Below, piece after piece: positions 16,794 through 25,256 of a DNA stretch of 50,489 bases. The position numbers and the translations under genes were made by a program. Below the pieces are notes generated by a model. That model had not been told where the DNA came from, did no database searches, and saw nothing but the letters and a program-made list of their open reading frames with translations. Within the stretch, counting starts at the first letter, position 1. Each line of letters begins with the position of its first letter. This DNA is from SAR202 cluster bacterium (GTDB taxonomy: Bacteria > Chloroflexota > Dehalococcoidia > Lucifugimonadales > UBA826): the NCBI GenBank assembly GCA_009392815.1, contig VFFS01000050.1, positions 1-50,489 on the forward strand, given 5' to 3'.

Positions 16794-18101
16794 ATGAAAA
16801 ATCAACCCAACATAATTCTGATTATGTCGGATGACCTTGGATACGAAGTAATCGGTGCCAACGGAGGAACTTCATATAACACTCCAAAACTAGACGAAAT
16901 GGCTAAAAATGGAATGCGATTTGAGAACGCTCACGTGATGCCACTTTGTACTCCAACACGTATTTCTCTCATGACAGGAAAATATAACTTTCGCAATTAC
17001 ATTGGATTTGGTCTACTCGCCCCAGATGAGACCACTTTTGGGCATTTAATGTCCGACGCCGGGTACAACACATGTATAGCCGGCAAATGGCAGCTATATT
17101 CGTATAACCCCCCTGACGAAGTACCTGAAATGAGAAATAAAGGACAAAAAATAGAGAATTCCGGATTCAATGAGTTCTGTGTATGGCATCCACATCAGAC
17201 CGAAGAAAAGGGCTCCAGGTATAAGAATCCCATCATCTATGAAAATGGTCGATTCATGGAAGATACGAAGGACAAGTACGGAGAAGATATATTTTGCGAC
17301 TACATAATAGACTTCATAGACAGAACCAAGGACGAAAATGACCCATTTTTCGTTTATTGGCCTATGGCAGCTACTCATAAGCCTCATGAACCCACTCCTG
17401 ACAGTCTTGAATGGGATAGTTTCGACCCACCATCAAATCATTCCTTGGGTGGTAGAACATGGTCGGAGCTTGAAGATGGATCCTGGGAAGACGATCCTAA
17501 ATTTTATAAAGATATGGTTGAGTATCACGATAAGGTCATAGGAAGGCTCATCGACTATCTTTCTGAACAGAATCTATCAGAGAATACTCTCATAATTTAC
17601 CTCGGAGACAATGGAAGCCCACACGATGTTTGTTCGATGGTTCACAGCCACAACGAGATTTGTGGAGGAAAGGGTAAAACAAATGACCGCGGCACACATG
17701 TGCCTCTGATATGTAGTATGCCCGGAACCATCCCATCAGCTACCGTACAAGTGGATATGGTGGAAGCAACCGACTTCCTACCCACTATCTTCGAAGCTGC
17801 GGGTCTCAACTTTCCAGAGGGCTACTTAATTGACGGAAGATCCTTTTTGCCGCAGCTTAAAGGCGAACCTGGAAATCCAAGAGATTGGATGTTTTTTCAT
17901 TTTGAACCCATGAATGACAGAAATGACATTGGACAGATCAGATTTGTTCGGGACCACGAGTGGAAACTGTACGAGACTGGCCAACTTTATGACTTGAAAA
18001 ATGATCTGGAGGAAGATCTTCCGATATTCGAGTCAGAAGACAATCCGGAACAATCTATGGCAAGGTCTAAACTGAAACCGGTATTTTCAAAGATGCATTA
18101 G
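16794..18101 (+). CDS. Type I sulfatase (arylsulfatase A-like)
   Basis: Sulfate-ester hydrolase of the formylglycine-dependent alkaline-phosphatase superfamily, 435 residues. The modification site is Cys52 in LCTPTRISLMTGKYNFRN (the C-x-P-x-R motif). Metal ligands include the N-terminal MSDDLG aspartates (Asp13, Asp14) and IYLGDNGSPHD. No signal peptide is visible, so the enzyme is probably cytosolic, unlike most secreted polysaccharide sulfatases; this favours small imported sulfate esters. GAGGAG lies upstream of the ATG. The formylglycine-generating enzyme is not in the window. It converges with msrB. Confidence 0.92.
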   Translation: MKNQPNIILIMSDDLGYEVIGANGGTSYNTPKLDEMAKNGMRFENAHVMPLCTPTRISLMTGKYNFRNYIGFGLLAPDETTFGHLMSDAGYNTCIAGKWQLYSYNPPDEVPEMRNKGQKIENSGFNEFCVWHPHQTEEKGSRYKNPIIYENGRFMEDTKDKYGEDIFCDYIIDFIDRTKDENDPFFVYWPMAATHKPHEPTPDSLEWDSFDPPSNHSLGGRTWSELEDGSWEDDPKFYKDMVEYHDKVIGRLIDYLSEQNLSENTLIIYLGDNGSPHDVCSMVHSHNEICGGKGKTNDRGTHVPLICSMPGTIPSATVQVDMVEATDFLPTIFEAAGLNFPEGYLIDGRSFLPQLKGEPGNPRDWMFFHFEPMNDRNDIGQIRFVRDHEWKLYETGQLYDLKNDLEEDLPIFESEDNPEQSMARSKLKPVFSKMH

Positions 18102-18122
18102 TATCATCAGAAACAGATTTTC

Positions 18123-18527
18123 TTACTCTGGTTTTAGGTCGATTGATGCTGAATTTATGCAGTACCTGAGTCCGGTTGGATTCGGTCCGTCTGGAAACAC
18201 ATGCCCCAAGTGAGCCCCACAAGACTGACATATAACCTCTGTCCGAACCATACCGAGCGAACTGTCTGTTTCTTCCTCGATTTGATCCTCAACGATCGGG
18301 GCGTAAAAACTTGGCCATCCGCACATAGAATCGAATTTTGTATCTGAGGAGAATAATTCAGCACCGCAACAAACGCATAAATACTTACCGTCGTCAAAGG
18401 TATTCCAATATTTACCAGTGAAAGCTCGTTCCGTGGCTTTGTTCCGAGTTACCTCGTATTGCATTGGTGTTAACTGGTCTCGATACTGCTCATCATTTCT
18501 TGGATCAATATTTTCTTCTTGAGCCAT
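18123..18527 (-). CDS. msrB: Peptide-methionine (R)-S-oxide reductase
   Basis: Repairs the R epimer of methionine sulfoxide in proteins, 134 residues. Zinc is bound by Cys51/Cys54 (LCVCCGAEL) and Cys100/Cys103 ([12 protein letters not shown]). The catalytic residue is Cys123 in LRYCINSAS, a cysteine rather than the selenocysteine found in some relatives. [11 protein letters not shown] is the usual substrate-binding segment. It is a single-gene unit facing the sulfatase. The 148 bp to the divergent luciferase-like gene probably hold both promoters. Confidence 0.97.
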   Translation of the reverse strand: MAQEENIDPRNDEQYRDQLTPMQYEVTRNKATERAFTGKYWNTFDDGKYLCVCCGAELFSSDTKFDSMCGWPSFYAPIVEDQIEEETDSSLGMVRTEVICQSCGAHLGHVFPDGPNPTGLRYCINSASIDLKPE

Positions 18528-18675
18528 TGGTATATCTCCAACGAATTTAGTTTCTTGTTTGTGAGACTAGTATAGCGTGAATTTTTGGCACATCCACCTG
18601 AAACTAATTTAACCTCAGGTGTAACATAATAACTCTACCTATAAATATTAGCTCTTGTGAAAGGTTCATCTAAAA

Positions 18676-19809
18676 ATGTCCATCAAATTTGGAGTATTTG
18701 ACCATATAGAACCCGTAGAAAAAATGCCTCTTCATGAAGTGTACAACCTTCGTATGCAGCAAATTGAGCAGTTCGACAATAACGGGTTTTACGCTTATCA
18801 CCTGGCTGAACACCATACTCCAGCAGTACATAGTCTTGCTCCCTCACAAAATGTTTTCTTAGCTGCTGCATCCCAAAGAACTTCTAAACTCAAACTGGCT
18901 CCTTGCGTCTATGTTCTACCATTACATCACCCATTACGCTTAATAGAAGAAATTAGTATGCTGGATCACCTAAGTGAAGGAAGACTCGAGATCGGAATCG
19001 GAAGAGGCGGGGTCATGGAAGCTTTCTTCTGGGGACAAGAAGCCGAGTCTGAAACAAACTATCTACGCTATAAAGAGACTTTAGACATAATCAAACAGGG
19101 ATTGGATACAGATTTCCTTTCATATGAGGGACAATTTCATCAGTTTGACGAACTTCCCATGCGCCTAGATCCAATCCAAAAGCCCTATCCGCCAATGTGG
19201 TATATGCGCAACGCGGAGACTGCGGCGTTGGAAGGCATGAATACCGTAGTTGTAGGAACTTTGGACAGCCTACGTACAGAGACGATTCGTTTCAAACGAG
19301 TATGGGAATCTACACATGGGAAAAATGCACTCACGATTCAAGGAACAGAACCGAAGATCGGCCTAGTCGTCCACATGGTTGTAGCCGAGACCGATGAAGA
19401 AGCCATTCAGATAGCAAAACCAGCTTGGGAAAAGTATAGATGGAACCTTGCAGCACCCAGACGCATCGAAGCTGAACGTAGAGGTTTGACACAGTTTCAG
19501 TCGAGTACTGACGGTTCATTCGGTTTTGTGGGAGACAGACCAGCAAATTTGCCTGATAGAGAAACCAGACGGGATATCGAAGCGGAAATAGAACGATTTG
19601 ACAACCAATCGGCAAGGGAAGATCCGACTAGGTTAGGTGGTGTCGCCCTGGCAGGATCACCAGAATCTGTCATGAGATACATGGAAGAGTATGTAGATAC
19701 GGGCGCAAACTATTTTATGTGCTCTTTCCAGTGGGGAGATCTAGATCATGCTACGGCTATGAAATCAATTCATCTATTTTCAAATGAGGTGATGCCCAAC
19801 TACTCGTAG
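18676..19809 (+). CDS. Luciferase-like (LLM class) flavin-dependent monooxygenase
   Basis: Bacterial-luciferase-family TIM-barrel enzyme, 377 residues, using FMNH2 or F420H2. Family features are the N-terminal KFGVFDHIEP strand, YHLAEHHTPAVHSLAPSQNV, the LAPCVYVLPLHHPLRLIEE strand-helix, and LDHLSEGRLEIGIGRGG. The C-terminal GVALAGSPESVMRYMEEYVDTGANYFM is the usual closing segment with the GSPE helix cap. The substrate cannot be inferred. It is followed by a second LLM gene 102 bp on and an FMN reductase that could supply reduced flavin to both. Confidence 0.9.
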   Translation: MSIKFGVFDHIEPVEKMPLHEVYNLRMQQIEQFDNNGFYAYHLAEHHTPAVHSLAPSQNVFLAAASQRTSKLKLAPCVYVLPLHHPLRLIEEISMLDHLSEGRLEIGIGRGGVMEAFFWGQEAESETNYLRYKETLDIIKQGLDTDFLSYEGQFHQFDELPMRLDPIQKPYPPMWYMRNAETAALEGMNTVVVGTLDSLRTETIRFKRVWESTHGKNALTIQGTEPKIGLVVHMVVAETDEEAIQIAKPAWEKYRWNLAAPRRIEAERRGLTQFQSSTDGSFGFVGDRPANLPDRETRRDIEAEIERFDNQSAREDPTRLGGVALAGSPESVMRYMEEYVDTGANYFMCSFQWGDLDHATAMKSIHLFSNEVMPNYS

Positions 19810-19911
19810 AAGGTCAAAATCATTATAAAAAGACTGCCTTTAACACAATAAGTGTAAAATCAACCGCAATGCTCGAACCAACAAATAGCATCTAGGATTT
19901 TGAGAATTGAA

Positions 19912-21033
19912 ATGTCTTTAGAAATAATAGGAATGATAGGAGCCAAGAGAGAGGGGACAGGTAAAAAAGGGGCTGAAGTTCATGTCATCGGGGGCGGCAT
20001 TGACGGTGACTACATAACAGAATTTGCCCAAGCACACGAAAAAAGTGGTTTTGACAAAGTCCTCGTTGGTTATACTTCTTCCTCCGCTGATGGCTTCATT
20101 GTCGCTATGCATGCAGCAGCCAACACAAAGCATTTAGGCTACTTAATAGCCCATAGACCGGGATTCGTCAGCCCAACCGTCCTTGCACGGAAAGCTGCAA
20201 CTTTCGACCAATTAACTAACGGACGTATCGCATTACACATTATCAGTGGAGGTGGAGATACTGAACAACGCCGTGACGGAGATTATGAGACTCATGACAG
20301 TAGATACGAGCGTTCTGGCGAATTTATCAAAGTCCTTAAAAATCTATGGTCTCAATCAGAACCTCTCACCCATCATGGACACTTTTACAAATTTGAAAAT
20401 GCCAAAAGTGACTTTCAATGTTTTCAGGAACCTCACATACCGATCTACTTTGGAGGTGCCTCGGAGGCTGCCCTAAGTGTGGGAGCGGAGACTTGCGACG
20501 TATATGCTCTCTGGGGAGAGCCTCGCAAAGAGGTAAAGAAGAAAATAATTGACTTCAAAAAAAGAGTCAAAGCGACAGGTAGAAACCCTGAGACCATCAG
20601 GTTTTCTATTTCAACCAGACCGATCGTTGCTGAAACAGAGTCTGAAGCCTGGGACAAGGCTTATCACACTTTAGAATCAGTTTTGCAATCTGGACAAAGA
20701 TCCATGCACGGGACTGCAGATGAGAGACTCGAATCCGTCGGATCTCAAAGACTAGTTGATTTCGCCGCAGCGGGTGATGTACTGGATGATCGCCTTTACA
20801 TGCCTATTGCAGCGGCAGCCGGGGGAGCAGGAAATACAACCGCCCTAGTAGGAACCCCTGAACAAGTGGTTGAGTCTTTAATAAAGTATTACAAACTTGG
20901 GTGCACGACATTATTGATCCGGGGCTTCGATCCTTACAACGACACAATCTATTGGGGAAAAGAGCTTATTCCCTTGCTCAGAGATGAAGTCAACAAATAT
21001 CTAAAATCCAACGTAGTTACAGCCCATGCGTAA
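19912..21033 (+). CDS. SsuD-like FMNH2-dependent monooxygenase
   Basis: LLM-class enzyme of 373 residues resembling alkanesulfonate and dimethylsulfone monooxygenases. Typical parts are DKVLVGYTSSSADGF, LGYLIAHRPGFVSPTVLARK, LTNGRIALHIISGG, DYETHDSRYERSGEFIKVL and IYFGGASEAALSVGAE. It probably cleaves a C-S bond in a small sulfonate or sulfone using FMNH2 and O2. The ATG at 19912 is preferred to an in-frame TTG four codons earlier. It overlaps the next gene, an FMN reductase, by eight bases, the usual two-component layout. The true substrate could differ, since marine LLM families are diverse. Confidence 0.87.
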   Translation: MSLEIIGMIGAKREGTGKKGAEVHVIGGGIDGDYITEFAQAHEKSGFDKVLVGYTSSSADGFIVAMHAAANTKHLGYLIAHRPGFVSPTVLARKAATFDQLTNGRIALHIISGGGDTEQRRDGDYETHDSRYERSGEFIKVLKNLWSQSEPLTHHGHFYKFENAKSDFQCFQEPHIPIYFGGASEAALSVGAETCDVYALWGEPRKEVKKKIIDFKKRVKATGRNPETIRFSISTRPIVAETESEAWDKAYHTLESVLQSGQRSMHGTADERLESVGSQRLVDFAAAGDVLDDRLYMPIAAAAGGAGNTTALVGTPEQVVESLIKYYKLGCTTLLIRGFDPYNDTIYWGKELIPLLRDEVNKYLKSNVVTAHA

Positions 21034-21538
21034 CGTCGTCGCAATATTGGGGAGTCCTTTTTCACAATCATCCTCTGAAAAAATCGTTCGACTGATTCTT
21101 GATAGCCTCAATTCTAATGAGTGGACAGCGACAGTCATTGACCTATCCAAGATCTCAGCAGACGATCTACTACTTCGTTCAAAAGGCCCTGAATTGGATC
21201 AAGCCTTGAACAAAACTATTGAAGCAGATTTAATCATCCCCGCATCACCAACGTACAGAGCAACATACACAGGTCTGTTAAAGGTATTCTTTGACCAGAT
21301 GCCACCGGAAAGTCTTTCAGGATCATATGTATTGCCCGTGCAAACAGGTGGTTCCCCACATCATTCATTAAGCATAGAACATGGAATGGTTCCGATGGTT
21401 AGAAGCCTGGGTGCATTGGTGTTAGCAAATACTATCTATGCTTGGTCTGAACAGTGGAATAAAGACGGCTCAGCAGGAGCGGATTTGATATCAATGATCC
21501 AAAATTCTGTAGAGGAAATATCTAGACTATACGGATAG
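21026..21538 (+). CDS. NADPH-dependent FMN reductase (SsuE/MsuE-like)
   Basis: Flavodoxin-fold reductase of 170 residues that would deliver FMNH2 to the monooxygenase encoded just upstream. The N-terminal VVAILGSPFSQSSSEK is the FMN phosphate loop, and IPASPTYRATYTGLLKVFFDQ is the conserved second flavin-binding segment. The start ATG lies inside the last codons of the SsuD-like gene (8-base overlap), which implies translational coupling. It converges on the CitE-like gene with an 11-bp gap. Confidence 0.92.
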   Translation: MRNVVAILGSPFSQSSSEKIVRLILDSLNSNEWTATVIDLSKISADDLLLRSKGPELDQALNKTIEADLIIPASPTYRATYTGLLKVFFDQMPPESLSGSYVLPVQTGGSPHHSLSIEHGMVPMVRSLGALVLANTIYAWSEQWNKDGSAGADLISMIQNSVEEISRLYG

Positions 21539-21549
21539 TAGTAACTTGA

Positions 21550-22449
21550 TCAGTCCAACAATCCTAACGCCTTGGAAAAACTCAGCATATCTCTAGCAGT
21601 TTTCTCATGTGCGATGTCAACCATAGCCCCGTTAAACTGAACCGCAGCGCCTCCCATTTTTCTAACACCATCCATGGCTTCAATAATCCCCATCCACTCA
21701 GCAATCTCTTGGTGCGTGGGAGAGAAAACTTGGTTAACTATTTCAATATGTGACGGATGTATTACGCTCATACCTGTGTATCCCAAATCTCTCGAGTGTT
21801 TTGCGAATGACCTTAGTCCGTCATGATCATGAATATCCTGCCAAAGTCCGGTAACGGGATAAGGAACTCCAGCAGCTCGGGAGTCAAGCAATACTTTTGA
21901 TCTAATGAACAAAGTCTCATTCCCCTGAGGTGACCAACGGTAACCAATTGATCGAGCAACATCTCCACCTCTTCCACCACTTGCCCCCATATGGGCCACC
22001 CTCTTCGATGAGACAGCGATGTCATATGCAGAACGTATACCACTGGCGGTCTCAAGCCCTGGATCTATAAGAACAGTACCGAGAGGAATACCTTTGTTTT
22101 CCTCTTCCATCCCTATTAGGGCATCAACGGATTCAACATCACTTACCTGTTTGACCATTGGCAGTGTTATCCCATACAAACCATCTACCACACAGTGTGC
22201 AATATCATCCTCAGTAAGACCTGTAGACGGATCATTCACCCTGACAAACACAGTTATATTTTGCTCAGCCAAAATTGGCACGAGCCTAGACACCACTTCC
22301 CTTGCTAACGATTTTTCAGTTAGCGGAACTGAATCTTCAAGATCTAATATCAGCGCATCAGATCCATATTTTGGAGCTTTTAGAATCCATTCCTCTTTAT
22401 TACCAGGAACGTACAAAAGCGTACGAAGTGGTTTCGCTAAATCTCTCAT
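21550..22449 (-). CDS. CitE-like CoA-ester lyase (HpcH/HpaI aldolase family)
   Basis: A 299-residue TIM-barrel enzyme of the citrate-lyase-beta/malyl-CoA-lyase family. LRTLLYVPGNKEEWILKAPK and SDALILDLEDSVPLTEK form the N-terminal active-site region (Mg2+ and CoA contacts). ITVFVRVND supplies the substrate arginine, and AHMGASGGRGGDVARSIG follows. Likely reactions are cleavage of malyl-, methylmalyl- or citramalyl-CoA. ATG 22449 is chosen over the preceding GTG because GAGG lies seven bases upstream. It follows the family III CoA-transferase 44 bp upstream on the same strand, consistent with activation of a dicarboxylic acid and then retro-aldol cleavage. Confidence 0.9.
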   Translation of the reverse strand: MRDLAKPLRTLLYVPGNKEEWILKAPKYGSDALILDLEDSVPLTEKSLAREVVSRLVPILAEQNITVFVRVNDPSTGLTEDDIAHCVVDGLYGITLPMVKQVSDVESVDALIGMEEENKGIPLGTVLIDPGLETASGIRSAYDIAVSSKRVAHMGASGGRGGDVARSIGYRWSPQGNETLFIRSKVLLDSRAAGVPYPVTGLWQDIHDHDGLRSFAKHSRDLGYTGMSVIHPSHIEIVNQVFSPTHQEIAEWMGIIEAMDGVRKMGGAAVQFNGAMVDIAHEKTARDMLSFSKALGLLD

Positions 22450-22493
22450 CACGTAACCTCTAAGAACAACAAACCAGTCCTGTTAGAAAATTC

Positions 22494-23744
22494 CTAAATC
22501 ACACCGTCAGACTCAAGTCTACTCAAATGCGACTCATCTATCCCAAGAATATCTCCATAAATATCCGCGTTCTGCTGACCTAGTAAAGGCGCACCAGTCT
22601 CCTGTGGCAGACTACCACCAGAAAACACAACGGGGAATCCGGAAACGATCCCGGGAAGATCCTCATCAAATGCCTGACTCCGCATAGATCTAAGGGTGCC
22701 TCTGTCCCAAAAGTGCTGATCGTCAATAATTTGAGACACGGACCTTACATCGCTGCACGGCACATCATTTTGGTCCAATATCTTCAGTGCTTCCTTCTTC
22801 GTGAACGTCATCAGTATCTCTTGGACAGCAGAGCGCGCTGCATCAAGATTTTTACCTCTATCCAAAAAACGCGCGAATCGAGGATCCTCAATTAGGTGGG
22901 GGGCACCAATCGCTTTTGCTAAACGTTCCCACTGATCATCACTGGCAACAGTGATAATAATGTCTCCGTCCTTCGTGTGATATAGGCCCATTGGACCTCC
23001 TCTTATCCCGTTTCCCATTCTCAAAGGTTCACCCGCATACAGAGCCTCCTCAATGTTTTCGACGAACATAAGCGAAGTTAACGTATCCATCATAGAGACG
23101 TCTAAATACTGACCTTTTCCAGTGATATCCCGGTTTCTCAAAGCAGCTAATATCGAATAGCACGTGAAAATTGGTGTAACTAGGTCGGCAATATAGAACC
23201 CTACCCTCATAGGTGGACCATCTGGATCACCATTTATATCCATAATTCCGCTCATACCCTGTATTTCTGGATCATGCGCTTTTCTGTGCGAATGTGGGCC
23301 CGTTTGCCCATAACCAGAAATAGATGCGTAAATTATTTTTGGGTTAACTTTCAACACATCTTCGTATCCAAGGCCGAGTCTTCGCATGGCACCAGGGGAA
23401 AGATTTTCAACGACCACATCAGATTTGGCGGCCATGTCCAAAAACATCTGCTTCCCTTCTGGATGTTTCAGATTCAAAGTAACACTCTTAACACCTTGGG
23501 AACGCTTGAGGAATCGAGTGGACAGCTGGGAGTCTGTCTCTTTGGTAGGAGAATATCCATCGGGATCTGCAAATGGACCATTCCCACGTGTTGGGTCACC
23601 ATATTCTGGAACTTCAACTTTTATTGCTTCGGCTCCTAGTCTTGCGAGATTGACTAGCGTGAAGGGCCCAGCAAGATAGACAGTCACTCCTAGCACTCTT
23701 AATCCAGCCAATGGAGAAATAAAACTAGTTTCTTCTGACGACAA
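22494..23744 (-). CDS. Family III (CaiB/BaiF) CoA-transferase
   Basis: Transfers CoA between carboxylic acids through an aspartyl-CoA thioester. It has 416 residues. Recognisable parts are GLRVLGVTVYLAGPFTLVNL and GAEAIKVEVPEYGDPTRG at the N-terminus, VVVENLSPGAMRRLGLGYED, YASISGYGQTGPHSHRKAHD, and the segment FYIADLVTP holding the candidate active-site Asp. The start is TTG at 23744 with AGGAG seven bases upstream. The CitE-like lyase follows directly. A divergent gene begins at 23942. Two more members of this family lie at 26532-29092; substrates are unknown for all three. Confidence 0.92.
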   Translation of the reverse strand: MSSEETSFISPLAGLRVLGVTVYLAGPFTLVNLARLGAEAIKVEVPEYGDPTRGNGPFADPDGYSPTKETDSQLSTRFLKRSQGVKSVTLNLKHPEGKQMFLDMAAKSDVVVENLSPGAMRRLGLGYEDVLKVNPKIIYASISGYGQTGPHSHRKAHDPEIQGMSGIMDINGDPDGPPMRVGFYIADLVTPIFTCYSILAALRNRDITGKGQYLDVSMMDTLTSLMFVENIEEALYAGEPLRMGNGIRGGPMGLYHTKDGDIIITVASDDQWERLAKAIGAPHLIEDPRFARFLDRGKNLDAARSAVQEILMTFTKKEALKILDQNDVPCSDVRSVSQIIDDQHFWDRGTLRSMRSQAFDEDLPGIVSGFPVVFSGGSLPQETGAPLLGQQNADIYGDILGIDESHLSRLESDGVI

Positions 23745-23941
23745 ATTTTTACTCCTGATACATTTTCCAGAATAACTCAGACGTTGCGAGACAATGGTAT
23801 GAAAGTAGATAAGATATGGTCAATCTATCCTGGTTGGAAAGAAACCTAGATATCCTCCTCTCAAATTAACCAGTATTTCACTGTTGTCAGACTGTGTTAT
23901 AAATGTTTTCACATTCCCCACAGACTTATAGGAGGCGTTGA

Positions 23942-24862
23942 ATGAGGATAGCAGTAATTGGCCAAGCGGCTTTTGGAAAAGACGTACTGGAGGCACTAGT
24001 TGAAAAGGGAGAAGACGTTGCAGCGGTTTTATGTCCTCCCGATAGAAAAGATCGCCCTTTTGACCCAATCAAGGAATCTGCAGTCGAGCGTGACATTCCA
24101 GTCTACCAATACAAGCGTATGAGAGATGAAGAGGCAATAAAAGAGTTCTCATCACTTGGTATTGATCTTTCTGTAATGGCGTTCGTCACTGACATCGTTC
24201 CTATGGAGATATTGGAGAATCCCACTAATGGAACTATTCAATACCACCCGTCGCTTTTGCCGGAACACAGAGGCCCGAGCTCAATAAACTGGCCAATCAT
24301 CCAAGGAAAAAACAAAACAGGATTATCTATTTTTTGGCCCGATGAAGGTCTTGACACCGGTCCGATTCTACTTCAGAAAGAAACACCGATAGAGATAGAC
24401 GACACCCTGGGGTCAATTTATTTCGGTCGGCTATATCCAATGGGAGTGGATGCGATGGTAGAGGCGGTAGAACTGGTAAAAAATGGAGAGGCACCGAGAA
24501 TAGTTCAGGATAACTCAAAAGCAACCTACGAAGGTTGGTGTCGCTCCGAGAATGCAATAATTGATTGGAACAAACCAGCCGCTGAAATTTACAACTTGAT
24601 CAGGGGTAGTGATCCTAGCCCGGGCGCAAACACAAAATTTGGTGATGACAAATTGGCTTTTTTCAACGCCAAATTTTCGGCTGAAAGCTCAGATTCCGAT
24701 CCAGGCACAGTAACTAAAATAAATTCGGATTCTTTTACTATCTCACTGCAAGGTGGAAGCATAGATATAGGTCGAGTACAAATCAATCGAGAAAGAAAGA
24801 TAATGGCAGAGGAATTTATTAAATCAAAAAATCTTGAAATAGGGTTTAAATTTTCCAGTTAG
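23942..24862 (+). CDS. Stand-alone 10-formyltetrahydrofolate hydrolase-like formyltransferase-fold protein
   Basis: A 306-residue protein with the formyltransferase N domain (about 1-200) and C-terminal OB-like domain (about 210-300). It reads much more like the N-terminal hydrolase domain of animal 10-formyl-THF dehydrogenase (ALDH1L1) than like methionyl-tRNA formyltransferase. Matching parts are MRIAVIGQAAFG, YHPSLLPEHRGPSSINWPI with His102, FWPDEGLDTGPILLQKE with Asp138, and ATYEGWCRSENAIIDWNKPA. No aldehyde dehydrogenase domain follows. It would release formate and THF from 10-formyl-THF or act on a related formyl donor. AGGAGG six bases before the ATG gives a strong start. Methionyl-tRNA formyltransferase remains a weaker alternative. 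Confidence 0.8.
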   Translation: MRIAVIGQAAFGKDVLEALVEKGEDVAAVLCPPDRKDRPFDPIKESAVERDIPVYQYKRMRDEEAIKEFSSLGIDLSVMAFVTDIVPMEILENPTNGTIQYHPSLLPEHRGPSSINWPIIQGKNKTGLSIFWPDEGLDTGPILLQKETPIEIDDTLGSIYFGRLYPMGVDAMVEAVELVKNGEAPRIVQDNSKATYEGWCRSENAIIDWNKPAAEIYNLIRGSDPSPGANTKFGDDKLAFFNAKFSAESSDSDPGTVTKINSDSFTISLQGGSIDIGRVQINRERKIMAEEFIKSKNLEIGFKFSS

Positions 24863-24896
24863 CGAAGTTGAAATTATTAATTTAGGAGAATAAATC

Positions 24897-25241
24897 ATGG
24901 ATTCCAAATATTTTTTTACAGCGGCAATGGATATACCAGCCAACAAGGAACAGCTATTTAACGAAGTCTATGACGAGGAACACATCCCTTATCTATCAGA
25001 GGTACCCGGAGTGTTATCAATTGCTCGTTTTACGTCACAACCGCTTCGAATGGTGATAGGTGGAGAGGAAAAAGAAATAGTTATACAAGATCAACCAAAA
25101 CACACAGCGATCTACGAGATTGAAAGTCCTGAAATACTGACATCAGCTGGATGGTCTGAAGCTGTAGATAAAGGGCGATGGGCTACAGAGGTACGCGATC
25201 ACACATTTAACAGAAGGCACGTGCTACTGAGAAAATCTTAG
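24897..25241 (+). CDS. Small dimeric alpha/beta-barrel-like protein, function unknown
   Basis: A 114-residue protein with the pattern of a ferredoxin-like dimeric barrel. It has an opening strand (FFTAAMDIPANKEQLF), a helix with VYDEEHIPYLSEVPG, a strand SIARFT, and a closing strand in the RRHVLLRKS tail. The phrase DEEHIPYLSEVPGVLS is typical of DUF4286/EthD-like families, which act as small-molecule isomerases or have no known role. TTTAGGAG lies upstream of the ATG. It follows the formyltransferase-like gene by 34 bp on the same strand and may be co-transcribed. Confidence 0.65.
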   Translation: MDSKYFFTAAMDIPANKEQLFNEVYDEEHIPYLSEVPGVLSIARFTSQPLRMVIGGEEKEIVIQDQPKHTAIYEIESPEILTSAGWSEAVDKGRWATEVRDHTFNRRHVLLRKS

Positions 25242-25256
25242 GAAAGATAAAAAGAT

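Noticed and set aside
23942-24862. Canonical methionyl-tRNA formyltransferase
   Set aside because: The motif order and wording fit the ALDH1L1 hydrolase domain better than Fmt, although the fold is shared.
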